From the NCBI GenBank assembly GCA_020629715.1, contig JAHDCU010000003.1, forward strand, positions 496,879-560,878: a stretch of 64,000 bases of DNA. Direction: 5' to 3'. Below are positions 18,942 to 27,728 of the stretch, piece after piece (position 1 is the stretch's first letter; each line of letters starts with the position of its first letter). A program made the translations under genes and the position numbers. Below the pieces are notes generated by a model that was given only the letters and a program-made list of their open reading frames with translations, did no database searches and had not been told where the DNA came from. This stretch comes from Saprospiraceae bacterium (GTDB lineage Bacteria; Bacteroidota; Bacteroidia; Chitinophagales; Saprospiraceae).

Positions 18942-20348
18942 TTATATATCCATGAAACCAATAGGTCCACTACTACTATTGATATCATAGAAGTTTCCTA
19001 TGTTGGGAAATAAGGTAGGTAAATCAGTATTCATGACGCCGTACCATCTACTGAGTTCTGCAAAGTACTCATCTGCACTGGTGGTCGGTATGACGACTCC
19101 ACCTCCTACTTCAAGTGGACCATCTAGTGCTAGTGAAGGATAAGTCCCATACATTTCCTTACCATTGACACTTCCTCCAACTACAAAACTATTTCCTCCC
19201 CATGCATGATCGGTACCATTACCGTTAGAGGTAAGAGTTCTAGCAAATTCTGACATACTGAAGGTGGTGACACAGTCTCTCATATTGATCTCGTCTAAGG
19301 CACTATAAAATTCACCAATGGCTGTATCGACCTCACCCATCATTTCATTCATATTCATAAGTACCTCGTCGTGATGGTCCCATCCTCCGTATTCAATAAA
19401 AAATATTTGTCTATTCATAGACAGATCAGTCCTCGCAGCTATAGTCTTAGCAACCATATGAAAAGCCTGTGAAATATAATTTTCAGTAAACTCTGTATTG
19501 AAAGGTGTCAAACTTTCGATCGCCCCACTAAAAAGATTGTGCCCATCTCTAGCAGTTTTGATCACATCGACATAGGCCTGTTTAAATGCGTCTTGGTATT
19601 GTGCCTCAATCATAGAATTAATAGCCGCCGTTCTTAATTGCGAAAACTGCCAAGGATCTCCATATCCATTGATCCCTACACTACCCTCATATGGGTCTAC
19701 AGAATACTCTACCGTATTGTTTCCAGTTTGAAATACATTAGATCCCGAGAGAGACATATTCATGGAGATCGTCTGATTGCTATTGGCACTATTCATCATA
19801 TCTGCAATCTTTCCGCCCCAACCGACAGCAACTCTATCATGTGGTACAGATGTCTGCCAATGCATAAACTGATCAGCATGACTATATAGCCCGAGTGGTG
19901 TAGGTATAGAACCATTAAAAAATTGGGTTTTGGTAATCGGTTCTATTAGACTTCCCACATTAGCAACAATGGCTGCATCACCGTTTTCAAACATACTATG
20001 CAGGTTGGTCATCGCAGGATGAAATCCGTATGATTTTCCGTCAGATGTATTAGGATTGATGGGTAATGGCTCGTTTTGTGGAATTGCTTGATTGGATCTT
20101 GTGGTTGCATATTCTTGATACTCTGCATTACCCACTGGTATGACCATATTATAAGAATCTATACCTCCACCCAATGCAAGACAAACAAGTGCTTTATAAT
20201 CTCCACTTGCTATGGTTGAAGAATTCAGTATAGACGCTGCGTTCATAGATTTAAGATTCACTAGCGTTGAAAAAAGAGTGGTATACCCTAAAGTTGCACA
20301 ACTAGCTGTTCCTAAAAATTTTCTTCGATTCATTTTATTTTTTACCAT
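18942..20348 (-). CDS. DUF1501 family exported protein
   Basis: 468 residues. The N-terminus has a Tat-like signal (MNRRKFLGTASCATLGYTTL; the ATG at 20333 is an alternative start to 20348). Family features include LVCLALGGGIDSYNMVIP near the N-terminus, IEYGGWDHHD in the middle and SEFARTLTSNGNGTDHAWGG toward the C-terminus. DUF1501 proteins belong to the alkaline-phosphatase/sulfatase-like superfamily and are almost always encoded next to DUF1800 proteins, as here. The function is unknown; exported and envelope-associated is inferred. Confidence 0.88.
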   Translation of the reverse strand: MVKNKMNRRKFLGTASCATLGYTTLFSTLVNLKSMNAASILNSSTIASGDYKALVCLALGGGIDSYNMVIPVGNAEYQEYATTRSNQAIPQNEPLPINPNTSDGKSYGFHPAMTNLHSMFENGDAAIVANVGSLIEPITKTQFFNGSIPTPLGLYSHADQFMHWQTSVPHDRVAVGWGGKIADMMNSANSNQTISMNMSLSGSNVFQTGNNTVEYSVDPYEGSVGINGYGDPWQFSQLRTAAINSMIEAQYQDAFKQAYVDVIKTARDGHNLFSGAIESLTPFNTEFTENYISQAFHMVAKTIAARTDLSMNRQIFFIEYGGWDHHDEVLMNMNEMMGEVDTAIGEFYSALDEINMRDCVTTFSMSEFARTLTSNGNGTDHAWGGNSFVVGGSVNGKEMYGTYPSLALDGPLEVGGGVVIPTTSADEYFAELSRWYGVMNTDLPTLFPNIGNFYDINSSSGPIGFMDI

Positions 20349-20386
20349 GGTAGTGTAATTTCTTTTTTAATAATAAGTCTAGCTAA

Positions 20387-22174
20387 CTAGTGAAGGACAT
20401 TATAGTCAGGAGATATCATGGCAAGATATAATGCCATTCTGGTACGATCATATTCCTGATCATTTCCATTTATTGAGTATATGGCATTGCGCAGGATGGT
20501 TCTAGTTTCATCAGACAATTGTCCATGAGTGATCAATATATCTAGCTCATTAAGAATGGCCTCAGGATCATTTCCTTTGGCTTCTATCTCATCCGTCATA
20601 ATGCTTATACTAGGATCATTTTCTTCCCAGCTGCCCATGAGATAATTCCAATTGATCCAAGAATGAGCAGAGTTAATATACCCTATGGCAGAAGATGTAT
20701 TATGTATTTTATATTCTGGTGCAAATAAGCCATTAGATGCTAGTTCTCCTACTGGCTGGTGATCTGGCAGATAGAAGTTGAATACTGTAGGAGATTGCAA
20801 TACCATCTGTTTGGTATCATTTAAAAACCCATAGCTACTATTCCAGTATCTACCCAAAGGACTGTCTTTTGGAAAAGCTTTGGCCAGATGTGTATATCTC
20901 ATGAGTGGTTCGCGTAGTCTACCACCAGATAGATCCATGACATTGCTACACTCTCTAGCTTCTGTATCAAGCAGTATCGCTTTTATTACCTCAGCCATAT
21001 CTCCTCTTACGCCACTTCCGTTATCATTAAATACGCTAGCTACTCTCGCTATATAGGCAGGAGAAGGATTAGATTTTACCAGTCGTTGTATCAGCCTTCT
21101 TCCTATGAAAGGACCTACATTATCATGATTAAATATATGATCAATCGCCTGCGTGATATCTTCCATACCTGTCTGACCTGCTGGAATGGTATAGTTTCCC
21201 AGTATAGTTTTACTACCCTGTTCATGAAAATTTTCATACACGATCATTGGGATAGTACCATCCGAAAAGTAAAAATCTAATCCAAAATATGGAGCATTAA
21301 GCCAGGTAGCATATTCATTGATATCGGCCGGACCTAATCCAGTGAATACACGAGCCAACTCCTTAATATCTTGATTATTATACGTGGGAATAGGATTACC
21401 GGCACTATCAAGCTTTCTAGAACCATCTATATTTAACTCATAAAGACCGATAGTAAACAACTGCATAATCTCTCTGGCAAAGTTTTCATCAGGATGGATG
21501 TTATTAGCCTCATCGGTAGGTGGATTATTAAGATGACTGAGATAGTAACCCATGGCTGGATGTAGCGCTACATCAGTCAATAAATCATTGAAGTTGCTAA
21601 AAGCTCCCTCATACAATACGTCATAATAACTTGCAATATTATAGGCATTATCTCTAAGGTCAGACTGCGCAGACACCACCAAAATTTGGCTAAGCGCATA
21701 AGCTACTTTTTGTCTTAACAAATCGCTTTCAGTCATGTGATGTTGCCACCAGGTGTAGTGCCAGTGTACTGCCCAGGGTAAGCCAATATCGTCAGGATCT
21801 GTACCATTGGCAATCTGAGCACTAGTCACTTCTGCCCATACATTCTCCAGTGAAGTACTTAAAGGTGTATAATTTTGTATGATTTGATCATTTAACCATT
21901 GAGCATATCCTCCTGGATATTCAGTCACAGCATTGATCGTTGCACGATCTACCCCGATGGTGGCTTGTGATAAAAATCTACTCGCATCCATCATCGCAGC
22001 ATCCATTCCATCACCCGATACGGTATTTTGACTTATTTCTATATCATTATCAGAGCTAGAACTTACGATCACCCCTTGGTCATGACCCGCTCCTAGGTAA
22101 TCCGTATAATTTTGTGAGTGTAAAAATGAGCAGGATATAAAATACAATATCCCAAGCATAGAAGTCCTGTGCAT
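20387..22174 (-). CDS. DUF1800 family secreted protein (copy 1)
   Basis: 595 residues with a signal peptide (MHRTSMLGILYFISCSFLHSQ). DUF1800 hallmarks are ASRFLSQATIG near residue 65, LRQKVAYALSQILVVS, NFAREIMQLFTIGLYELN, and GRRLIQRLVKSNPSPAYI. Its paralog lies immediately upstream at 22276. DUF1800 and DUF1501 genes form a conserved pair of unknown biochemical function in many bacteria. It lacks an obvious T9SS domain. It is 38 bases upstream of the DUF1501 gene in the same transcription direction. Confidence 0.88.
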   Translation of the reverse strand: MHRTSMLGILYFISCSFLHSQNYTDYLGAGHDQGVIVSSSSDNDIEISQNTVSGDGMDAAMMDASRFLSQATIGVDRATINAVTEYPGGYAQWLNDQIIQNYTPLSTSLENVWAEVTSAQIANGTDPDDIGLPWAVHWHYTWWQHHMTESDLLRQKVAYALSQILVVSAQSDLRDNAYNIASYYDVLYEGAFSNFNDLLTDVALHPAMGYYLSHLNNPPTDEANNIHPDENFAREIMQLFTIGLYELNIDGSRKLDSAGNPIPTYNNQDIKELARVFTGLGPADINEYATWLNAPYFGLDFYFSDGTIPMIVYENFHEQGSKTILGNYTIPAGQTGMEDITQAIDHIFNHDNVGPFIGRRLIQRLVKSNPSPAYIARVASVFNDNGSGVRGDMAEVIKAILLDTEARECSNVMDLSGGRLREPLMRYTHLAKAFPKDSPLGRYWNSSYGFLNDTKQMVLQSPTVFNFYLPDHQPVGELASNGLFAPEYKIHNTSSAIGYINSAHSWINWNYLMGSWEENDPSISIMTDEIEAKGNDPEAILNELDILITHGQLSDETRTILRNAIYSINGNDQEYDRTRMALYLAMISPDYNVLH

Positions 22175-22275
22175 AATAATTGATTTTTATCTTGTAAAGA
22201 ATTGATTAGATTCTCTTGGGTCTCTTAAAGATGACTTATTATGATTACGTTATACTCAGCGTTTACCCTACTCTT

Positions 22276-24060
22276 TTATCTCATTATTGTATAATCTGGG
22301 CTTATCAGCAATAAATACATAGCCAGTCGTGTACGATCCCAGCTCTGACCTGATCCGATTTGTGATACCTGAGTACGTATTAAGTTTCTAGTCTCATCGG
22401 TGAGTTGACCATGCGTAAATAAAATATCCAACTCATGCAACAACTCATCGACATCTGAGGCCACCGATTCCAACGATTCGGTATTTAGGGTCACTACCTC
22501 ATCGGCAATATTACCTCCTTCCCAACTATACCACATATAATCCCAAACTGTCCAAGCATTGACATTATTAAGATATCCTACAGAACTTGTAGTATGATGT
22601 ATTTTAAATTCAGGCGCATCCAGGCCATTTCCTGCTAGATCGCCTACTGGTTGAAAATCATGTGTATAAAAGTTAAATACACTTGGAGCTTGAAGTGGCC
22701 ATTGCTTTACTTCATTTAAAAATGAAAACCCGTTATTCCAGTACCTTTCCAATGGATTATCGAGTGCTACAGCTCTAGAAACATGCGTATATCTGGTCAG
22801 TGGTTCTCTCAATCGACCATCTTCCCATGAAGATATGCCCTCGCATGTACGTGCTTCGGTATCCAGTAATATTGCTTTAACAAATGTCTTCATATCGCCT
22901 CGCTCTCCTTGTCCATTGTCATTAAATGCTGCTGCCACTCTCGAGATATACTGAGGTGATGGATTAGATTTTACTAATCGCTGTATCATCCTTTTAGCCA
23001 AAAATGGCCCTACATTTTCATGTTGAAATAAAATATCAATAGCCGCTTCAATATCTTGCATGCCTGTCTGACCATCTGGAATAATATGCTCTTTAAGAAT
23101 TATCTTCTGCCCTGGCTCATGGAAGTTTTCATACATCTTCATAGGTACCGTTGGATCTAATGCATAATACTCTAATCCAAAAAATGGATTATCTAGCCAC
23201 CATACCCAATCTGCCAATGCTCCTGCTCCTAATCCCGTAAAAACCTTTGCTAATTCTTTGATATCATCATTGTCATAAGTAGGAATCTCCTTTCCCTCCG
23301 CATCTAATTTGTAGGTACCATCCTGATTTAATTCGTACAATCCTATGGTAAATAACTGCATGATTTCTCTTGCGTAATTTTCATCTGGATGTATATTTTC
23401 AGAAGGAATAGCTCGAGGATTATTGAGGTGAGTAAGATAAAAACCCATCGTAGGATGTAGAGATACCTCTCGTAAAATATCTTTATAATTTCCAAAAGCA
23501 TTACTTAGTAAAATATCATAATAATTAGATAATTGAATTGCATCGTCTCCCAATTGACTTTGGGCAGAAATGACTAGTATCTGACTGAGTGCATATGCAA
23601 TTTTTTGACGTAGTTGGTATTCTTTACTTATTGCCTGATCCCACCATGCATAATGAAAATGTAGCGCATATGGTCCAAATATATCTTCTTCTTCAAATCC
23701 TGCATCAAGATATTCTTGCAAGATAAAGTCCCATATCTCTTGGGTATTTGTTTGCATGGAATCATATGGCATAGCAGCCTGTTCTTCTATCCAACTATCA
23801 TAGTCAAGCGTAAGCGCTAGTTCGTTGATCTGATCTATATTAGCACCAAATGTTGCTTGTGATAAAAATCTACTTGCTTGCATGCGATATGCATCCAATC
23901 CACTATCATTTAAGGTATTTTCAGCATCAGAGACACCCCAACTAGAACTGGCTGATACTGAAATATTATCATCAGATAAAGAAAAATAGTTTTCAAAATC
24001 TTGAGCTACTCCACTCATATGACAAAAAAGTAATCCTGAAAATATAGCTAGATATCTCAT
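22276..24060 (-). CDS. DUF1800 family secreted protein (copy 2)
   Basis: 594 residues with a signal peptide (MRYLAIFSGLLFCHMSGVAQ). It is collinear with the neighbouring DUF1800 gene over its whole length, with ASRFLSQATFG, LRQKIAYALSQILVIS, NYAREIMQLFTIGLYELN and KRMIQRLVKSNPSPQYI, so a tandem duplication is the simplest explanation. The 101-base gap to copy 1 contains nothing recognisable. It is 12 bases downstream of the discoidin-like gene at 24073, so it is probably co-transcribed from the promoter near 24895. Confidence 0.88.
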   Translation of the reverse strand: MRYLAIFSGLLFCHMSGVAQDFENYFSLSDDNISVSASSSWGVSDAENTLNDSGLDAYRMQASRFLSQATFGANIDQINELALTLDYDSWIEEQAAMPYDSMQTNTQEIWDFILQEYLDAGFEEEDIFGPYALHFHYAWWDQAISKEYQLRQKIAYALSQILVISAQSQLGDDAIQLSNYYDILLSNAFGNYKDILREVSLHPTMGFYLTHLNNPRAIPSENIHPDENYAREIMQLFTIGLYELNQDGTYKLDAEGKEIPTYDNDDIKELAKVFTGLGAGALADWVWWLDNPFFGLEYYALDPTVPMKMYENFHEPGQKIILKEHIIPDGQTGMQDIEAAIDILFQHENVGPFLAKRMIQRLVKSNPSPQYISRVAAAFNDNGQGERGDMKTFVKAILLDTEARTCEGISSWEDGRLREPLTRYTHVSRAVALDNPLERYWNNGFSFLNEVKQWPLQAPSVFNFYTHDFQPVGDLAGNGLDAPEFKIHHTTSSVGYLNNVNAWTVWDYMWYSWEGGNIADEVVTLNTESLESVASDVDELLHELDILFTHGQLTDETRNLIRTQVSQIGSGQSWDRTRLAMYLLLISPDYTIMR

Positions 24061-24072
24061 GTTTTCTGCTTA

Positions 24073-24816
24073 TTAGTGGATGATCGAAATTAATTCTGAG
24101 ATAATGGAATCATCATATTTTATGCTTAACAAATATGCTCCACTTGGTAAATCTTTAGCATTTAATCGCACCACTTCATTGTGATAATTCTGATTTTGTA
24201 CAAGTACTTTACCTCGCTGATCCGTAATGCTATAATTATATTTATCGGATCTATCGAAAATTGTCTTCCAAACAATTTCATTATCAAATGGATGCCCTAA
24301 AAATTGTAATTGGTAACTCACGTGATCTCGATCTACAATGTTAGTAACATCGGCCAAGCCAAGGTTTTCTATTCTTACTTCATTTAAGCCGTAGCACGAT
24401 CCTCCATAATTACTTAGTGCTGTAATAAGTACATATCTAGCATTAGCACCTGTAAGCTCAGGCCCGGTCTCACCCTCATATAATGATGATTCTTCTGCTC
24501 GTTGTAATGTCGTACGTACCAGCTCAGACCAATTGTTACCATCATTACTGATATCTATAACAATTTCGGACATGCCATAGCTTGACCTTTCACTTTGGTT
24601 GATATTCCAAAAATGGGTACGCCCTAATTTGTATATATCACCTAGGTCATACATCAGCCAGTGGCCTTCTCCTCGCTCAGAGTTAGGATTGGTATTCGCA
24701 TTGCAAGATATCCATGTATCATTGAGCTTCATACTATGTCGATACTCATGACATTGTGCCAAAGATTGTATTTGAAAAATGCAAGCCAGAAAGGATATGA
24801 TATAGATTGACTTCAT
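24073..24816 (-). CDS. Discoidin-like secreted protein with T9SS sorting domain
   Basis: 247 residues: signal peptide (1-21), a discoidin/F5-8C-like domain (about 22-155; HWLMYDLGDIYKLGRTHFW, NARYVLITALSNYGG), and a short T9SS type A sorting domain (about 170-247; NYSITDQRGKVLVQN, LPSGAYLLSIKYD). The discoidin part is paralogous to that of the 17637 gene. It is first in the reverse cluster of secreted proteins running down to 16460, with a candidate promoter 80 bases upstream. It is a probable surface-displayed binding protein. Confidence 0.75.
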   Translation of the reverse strand: MKSIYIISFLACIFQIQSLAQCHEYRHSMKLNDTWISCNANTNPNSERGEGHWLMYDLGDIYKLGRTHFWNINQSERSSYGMSEIVIDISNDGNNWSELVRTTLQRAEESSLYEGETGPELTGANARYVLITALSNYGGSCYGLNEVRIENLGLADVTNIVDRDHVSYQLQFLGHPFDNEIVWKTIFDRSDKYNYSITDQRGKVLVQNQNYHNEVVRLNAKDLPSGAYLLSIKYDDSIISELISIIH

Positions 24817-24894
24817 ACTATCTAATATAGTTTTTTATCATAAAAAAGAGATGAGTTATTCTCGTAGTAAACGTTTTACAATATTATTACGAAT

Positions 24895-24902
24895 CAAAAG
24901 TA
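24895..24902 (-). promoter_or_regulatory. Candidate -7 box for the secreted-protein cluster
   Basis: The reverse strand reads TACTTTTG, a match to TAnnTTTG, about 80 bases upstream of the start at 24816 and just past the terminator of the preceding gene. Confidence 0.4.
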
Positions 24903-24927
24903 ATATACCCTACGCCAGAAATAAAAA

Positions 24928-24958
24928 AGCCCAAGCGAGAAGGCTCTCGACTTGGGCT
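24928..24958 (-). terminator. Rho-independent terminator
   Basis: Strong stem AGCCCAAG/CTTGGGCT with an inner CGAGA/TCTCG stem and a 4-base loop. On the reverse strand it is followed by TTTTTT. It would end transcription of the small exported-protein gene at 25080 and isolate the secreted-protein cluster downstream. Confidence 0.8.
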
Positions 24959-24973
24959 CAAAAAAAAACGGGG

Positions 24974-24992
24974 TGTCACAGCTAACGTGACA
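24974..24992. terminator. Second hairpin preceding the main terminator
   Basis: TGTCAC (24974-24979) and GTGACA (24987-24992) with a 7-base loop. On the reverse strand it is followed by CCCCG and a run of T, so it may be the first half of a tandem terminator for the 25080 gene. Confidence 0.45.
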
Positions 24993-25079
24993 TTTTTCTT
25001 GAGATTACAAATAAAGTAGATTTAAAATATTTTTCATAAAAAGGCTACCATTTTTTAGTAGCACATCCTGATTTTCCAG

Positions 25080-25463
25080 TTATTCGGTCTTAGATAGTGA
25101 CATCGAAACCACTTGATCTAAGTTGTAAGTCAATAAATATACTTCGTAACTACCTTTCTCGAACTGATCTAAGCTAAGATGAATCTTCTTTGAATCCACA
25201 GGAAGCTGAAATTCAATATTCCCTTTTTTATCTTTCACTTGTATGTAAGCAACATTTTGTTTTAGCGATATTGATAATTTATCCGTCTTCAAATTGTATG
25301 AACTAGATTCGATCAAATCTGAAGAAGAAGCCTCATGAACGCTCAACGAAAGAGCTGCTGTTTTAATAATTTCTTTATCGTTATTGAAGGGATCTGTCTT
25401 CGCATTAGCGGCACAGACAGTTAAAATTAATGCTAAGGTTAAAATCAGTTCTTGAATTTTCAT
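25080..25463 (-). CDS. Small exported protein, unknown function
   Basis: 127 residues with a clear signal peptide (MKIQELILTLALILTVCAANA). The mature part is short and beta-rich, with a segment like a C-terminal carboxy domain (NVAYIQVKDKKGNIEFQ, GSYEVYLLTYN) that faintly resembles truncated T9SS-type or DUF3244-like domains. I do not recognise the family with confidence. It stands alone, with a strong terminator downstream and about 100 AT-rich bases upstream, so it is probably a monocistronic gene. Confidence 0.7.
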   Translation of the reverse strand: MKIQELILTLALILTVCAANAKTDPFNNDKEIIKTAALSLSVHEASSSDLIESSSYNLKTDKLSISLKQNVAYIQVKDKKGNIEFQLPVDSKKIHLSLDQFEKGSYEVYLLTYNLDQVVSMSLSKTE

Positions 25464-25571
25464 ATTTGATATGTGTTTTGTTAGGAAATCTAGAGTCGTC
25501 TAAAGACAATCCATATAACCTAGAACAAGAATCATACCAAATATTAAAAATAATCAATATGTGTATTTGAT

Positions 25572-26486
25572 TTATAACGTGAACTTTGTGATATTCATAA
25601 ATTTTTCAGCTCGTTCTTTGATCATCTTTTGATCTAGGACCTTCAGCTTGTCCAAACTGAAAGCTTCTACACAAAAAGAAGCCATTGTAGAGCCATAAAT
25701 GATAGCTCTTTTCAAATTTTCAAAAGAAGTATCATCAGTCTTGGCAAGGTATCCCATTAGACCTCCTGCAAAAGTATCTCCGGCTCCTGTAGGATCATAA
25801 ACCTCTGCTAGCGGTAGAGCGGGAGCAAAAAACATCTCTCCTTCATGGAATAACAATGCACCGTGTTCTCCTTTTTTGATGATTAAGCTTTTAGGGCCTA
25901 AATCGTGAATTACCTCAGCAGCTTTTACAAGAGAATATTCTCCCGATAGCTGCCTTGCCTCTTCATCATTAATTATCAACAAGTCTACCCTGGCAATAAC
26001 TGCTTTAAGCTCCTCCATAGCTATATCCATCCAAAAATTCATGGTATCAAGCGCTATGAGTTTTGGTCTATTATTGAATTGATCAAGAACTTGTGCTTGA
26101 ATGGCTGGAGTAAGGTTGCCTAGCATTACATAATCTGACTTCTTAAAATGATCTGGTAAAACGGGGTCAAAATCATCTAACACATTTAGGTCTGTAGCAA
26201 GAGTATCTCTTTTGTTCATATTATCATGATATTCTCCAGCCCAGAAAAAAGTCTTTCCATCTTTTTTGATATCCAATCCAGCAAGATCAACACCACGAGA
26301 CTCTAATGCTTCAAGTTCATCTTCAGGAAAATCCGCTCCTACTATGGAAACTAGATTAATATCATTTGTAAAGTATGACGCTGACCAAGATATATATGTA
26401 CATGCACCGCCTATTACTTTTTCTGCATGGCCAAATGGAGTTTTAATATCGTCAAATGCTAATGTCCCTACGGTTAGTAAGCTCAT
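25572..26486 (-). CDS. PfkB family sugar/nucleoside kinase
   Basis: 304 residues from ATG 26486; a TTG two codons earlier is a less likely start. The N-terminal GTLAFDDI and GGACTYISWSASYF form the substrate lid region. The C-terminal DPTGAGDTFAGGLMG is the PfkB signature 2 with the catalytic Asp and anion hole. LIINDEEARQLSG is also typical. It is an ATP-dependent kinase of a small sugar, nucleoside or related alcohol in the cytoplasm, substrate unknown. It is divergent from the H-NOX sensory operon. Confidence 0.88.
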   Translation of the reverse strand: MSLLTVGTLAFDDIKTPFGHAEKVIGGACTYISWSASYFTNDINLVSIVGADFPEDELEALESRGVDLAGLDIKKDGKTFFWAGEYHDNMNKRDTLATDLNVLDDFDPVLPDHFKKSDYVMLGNLTPAIQAQVLDQFNNRPKLIALDTMNFWMDIAMEELKAVIARVDLLIINDEEARQLSGEYSLVKAAEVIHDLGPKSLIIKKGEHGALLFHEGEMFFAPALPLAEVYDPTGAGDTFAGGLMGYLAKTDDTSFENLKRAIIYGSTMASFCVEAFSLDKLKVLDQKMIKERAEKFMNITKFTL

Positions 26487-26641
26487 AATCAATAATTTTC
26501 AACAAAGGTAGCATAACTAGGTCCGCCAACTATTCTTTTGACTTGATTTATACATTTGATAAAATCAAAAAAGGCTTGATTATGTCAGACAATGGTCAAA
26601 AATAACTGCTAATCGGTCTTTTATACACGATTTTCTGTTTT

Positions 26642-26649
26642 TACATTTG
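26642..26649 (+). promoter_or_regulatory. Candidate -7 box TACATTTG for the H-NOX operon
   Basis: An exact TAnnTTTG match 43 bases upstream of the LytTR start at 26693, in the 206-base divergent intergenic region. No clear -33 TTTG at the right spacing. Confidence 0.45.
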
Positions 26650-26692
26650 AGGAGCACCACAAGTAATTTTCTTTATCAAAAACCGAGTAATT

Positions 26693-27148
26693 ATGAAGAC
26701 GGGTAACAACACCGAGTCTGTGGCTGCTTGCAATAAAAAAATCAGGGAAGAAGGTTTTGATGTTATGATCAATCAGAATATACTTCCTAGTATTGATCAA
26801 GCTCTTGCAACAGATTACAATTCATTAGCACTACCAAATAATCACATATTCGTCAAACAGAGTCGAAAATTAATACGTATATCTTATGATGATATCTTAT
26901 TCTTTGAAAAGGTAGGTGACTACATCTCTGTGAAAAGCAATCATGGACAAATATTAATAAGTCAGAGTATCGTTGGATTATTGACAAAATTAAATAATCC
27001 AAGATTTGTAAAGGTTCATCGATCATTTATCATCAATATTGATAAGATATCTGATATAGAAGACTATTCAGTACGAATTGACAAGAAATACATACCAGTA
27101 AGTCGAGCGCTCAAACCGAAACTATTGGACTTGCTAAATATAGTTTAG
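26693..27148 (+). CDS. Stand-alone LytTR DNA-binding regulator
   Basis: 151 residues with a single LytTR domain at about 50-148 (FVKQSRKLIRISYDDILFFE, KVHRSFIINIDKISDI, KYIPVSRALKPKLLDLL). There is no receiver domain; the first 45 residues are unrecognised. LytTR proteins bind DNA direct repeats through a ten-stranded beta fold. It is 40 bases upstream of the H-NOX gene and very similar in its C-terminal half to the response regulator at 30631, so it may share target sites with, or compete against, that regulator. Confidence 0.88.
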   Translation: MKTGNNTESVAACNKKIREEGFDVMINQNILPSIDQALATDYNSLALPNNHIFVKQSRKLIRISYDDILFFEKVGDYISVKSNHGQILISQSIVGLLTKLNNPRFVKVHRSFIINIDKISDIEDYSVRIDKKYIPVSRALKPKLLDLLNIV

Positions 27149-27188
27149 AGAATTATTTATATTACGATTTTATTTAAAGTGTATATAG

Positions 27189-27728
27189 ATGAAAGGAATA
27201 GTCTTTACTGAGTTATTTGATATGGTAGAAGAGGCGCATGGATATGCAGCTGTTGATAATTTAATTCGAAATTGTAAACTTTCTACCGATGGTGTATATA
27301 CTAGCGTAGGGACTTACCCTAGCAGTGATATGTTTGTGCTAGTCGGTACATTAAGTGAGCAGTTATCTACCCCTATTCCTGATTTACTATTTGCATTTGG
27401 AGGTCACTTATTCCATACATTTACTCAAAAATATCAGAGTTTTTTTCAAGATCATACACATGCTTTTGATTTTCTAGTCACATTACACGACCATATACAT
27501 GTAGAGGTAAAAAAATTATATCCAGACGCTGAGCTCCCAAATTTTGAATATCAAAGAGCGAATAACCAATATATGGAAATGACCTATACCTCTGAAAGAA
27601 AAATGAGTGATCTTGCAAATGGCCTGCTACATCACTGTCTAGGATATTATGATCATAGATTTAAGATTGAAAAAGAAAACGTAGTAAAGGATGGAAGCGT
27701 AGTTTTATTTAAAATCTCCATTTTATGA
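27189..27728 (+). CDS. H-NOX (heme nitric oxide/oxygen binding) sensor
   Basis: 179 residues, the expected H-NOX length. It starts MKGIVFTELFDMVEE. The proximal heme ligand is His104 (in LHDHIHVEV), followed by the KLYPDAELPNF segment. The heme-propionate motif Y-x-S-x-R is present as YTSER at 133-137. There is no obvious distal Tyr hydrogen-bond signature by eye, which would favour NO over O2 binding, but this needs alignment. It overlaps the kinase start by 4 bases (ATGA), the arrangement of H-NOX-associated histidine kinases, whose activity is controlled by ligand-bound H-NOX. Confidence 0.92.
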   Translation: MKGIVFTELFDMVEEAHGYAAVDNLIRNCKLSTDGVYTSVGTYPSSDMFVLVGTLSEQLSTPIPDLLFAFGGHLFHTFTQKYQSFFQDHTHAFDFLVTLHDHIHVEVKKLYPDAELPNFEYQRANNQYMEMTYTSERKMSDLANGLLHHCLGYYDHRFKIEKENVVKDGSVVLFKISIL

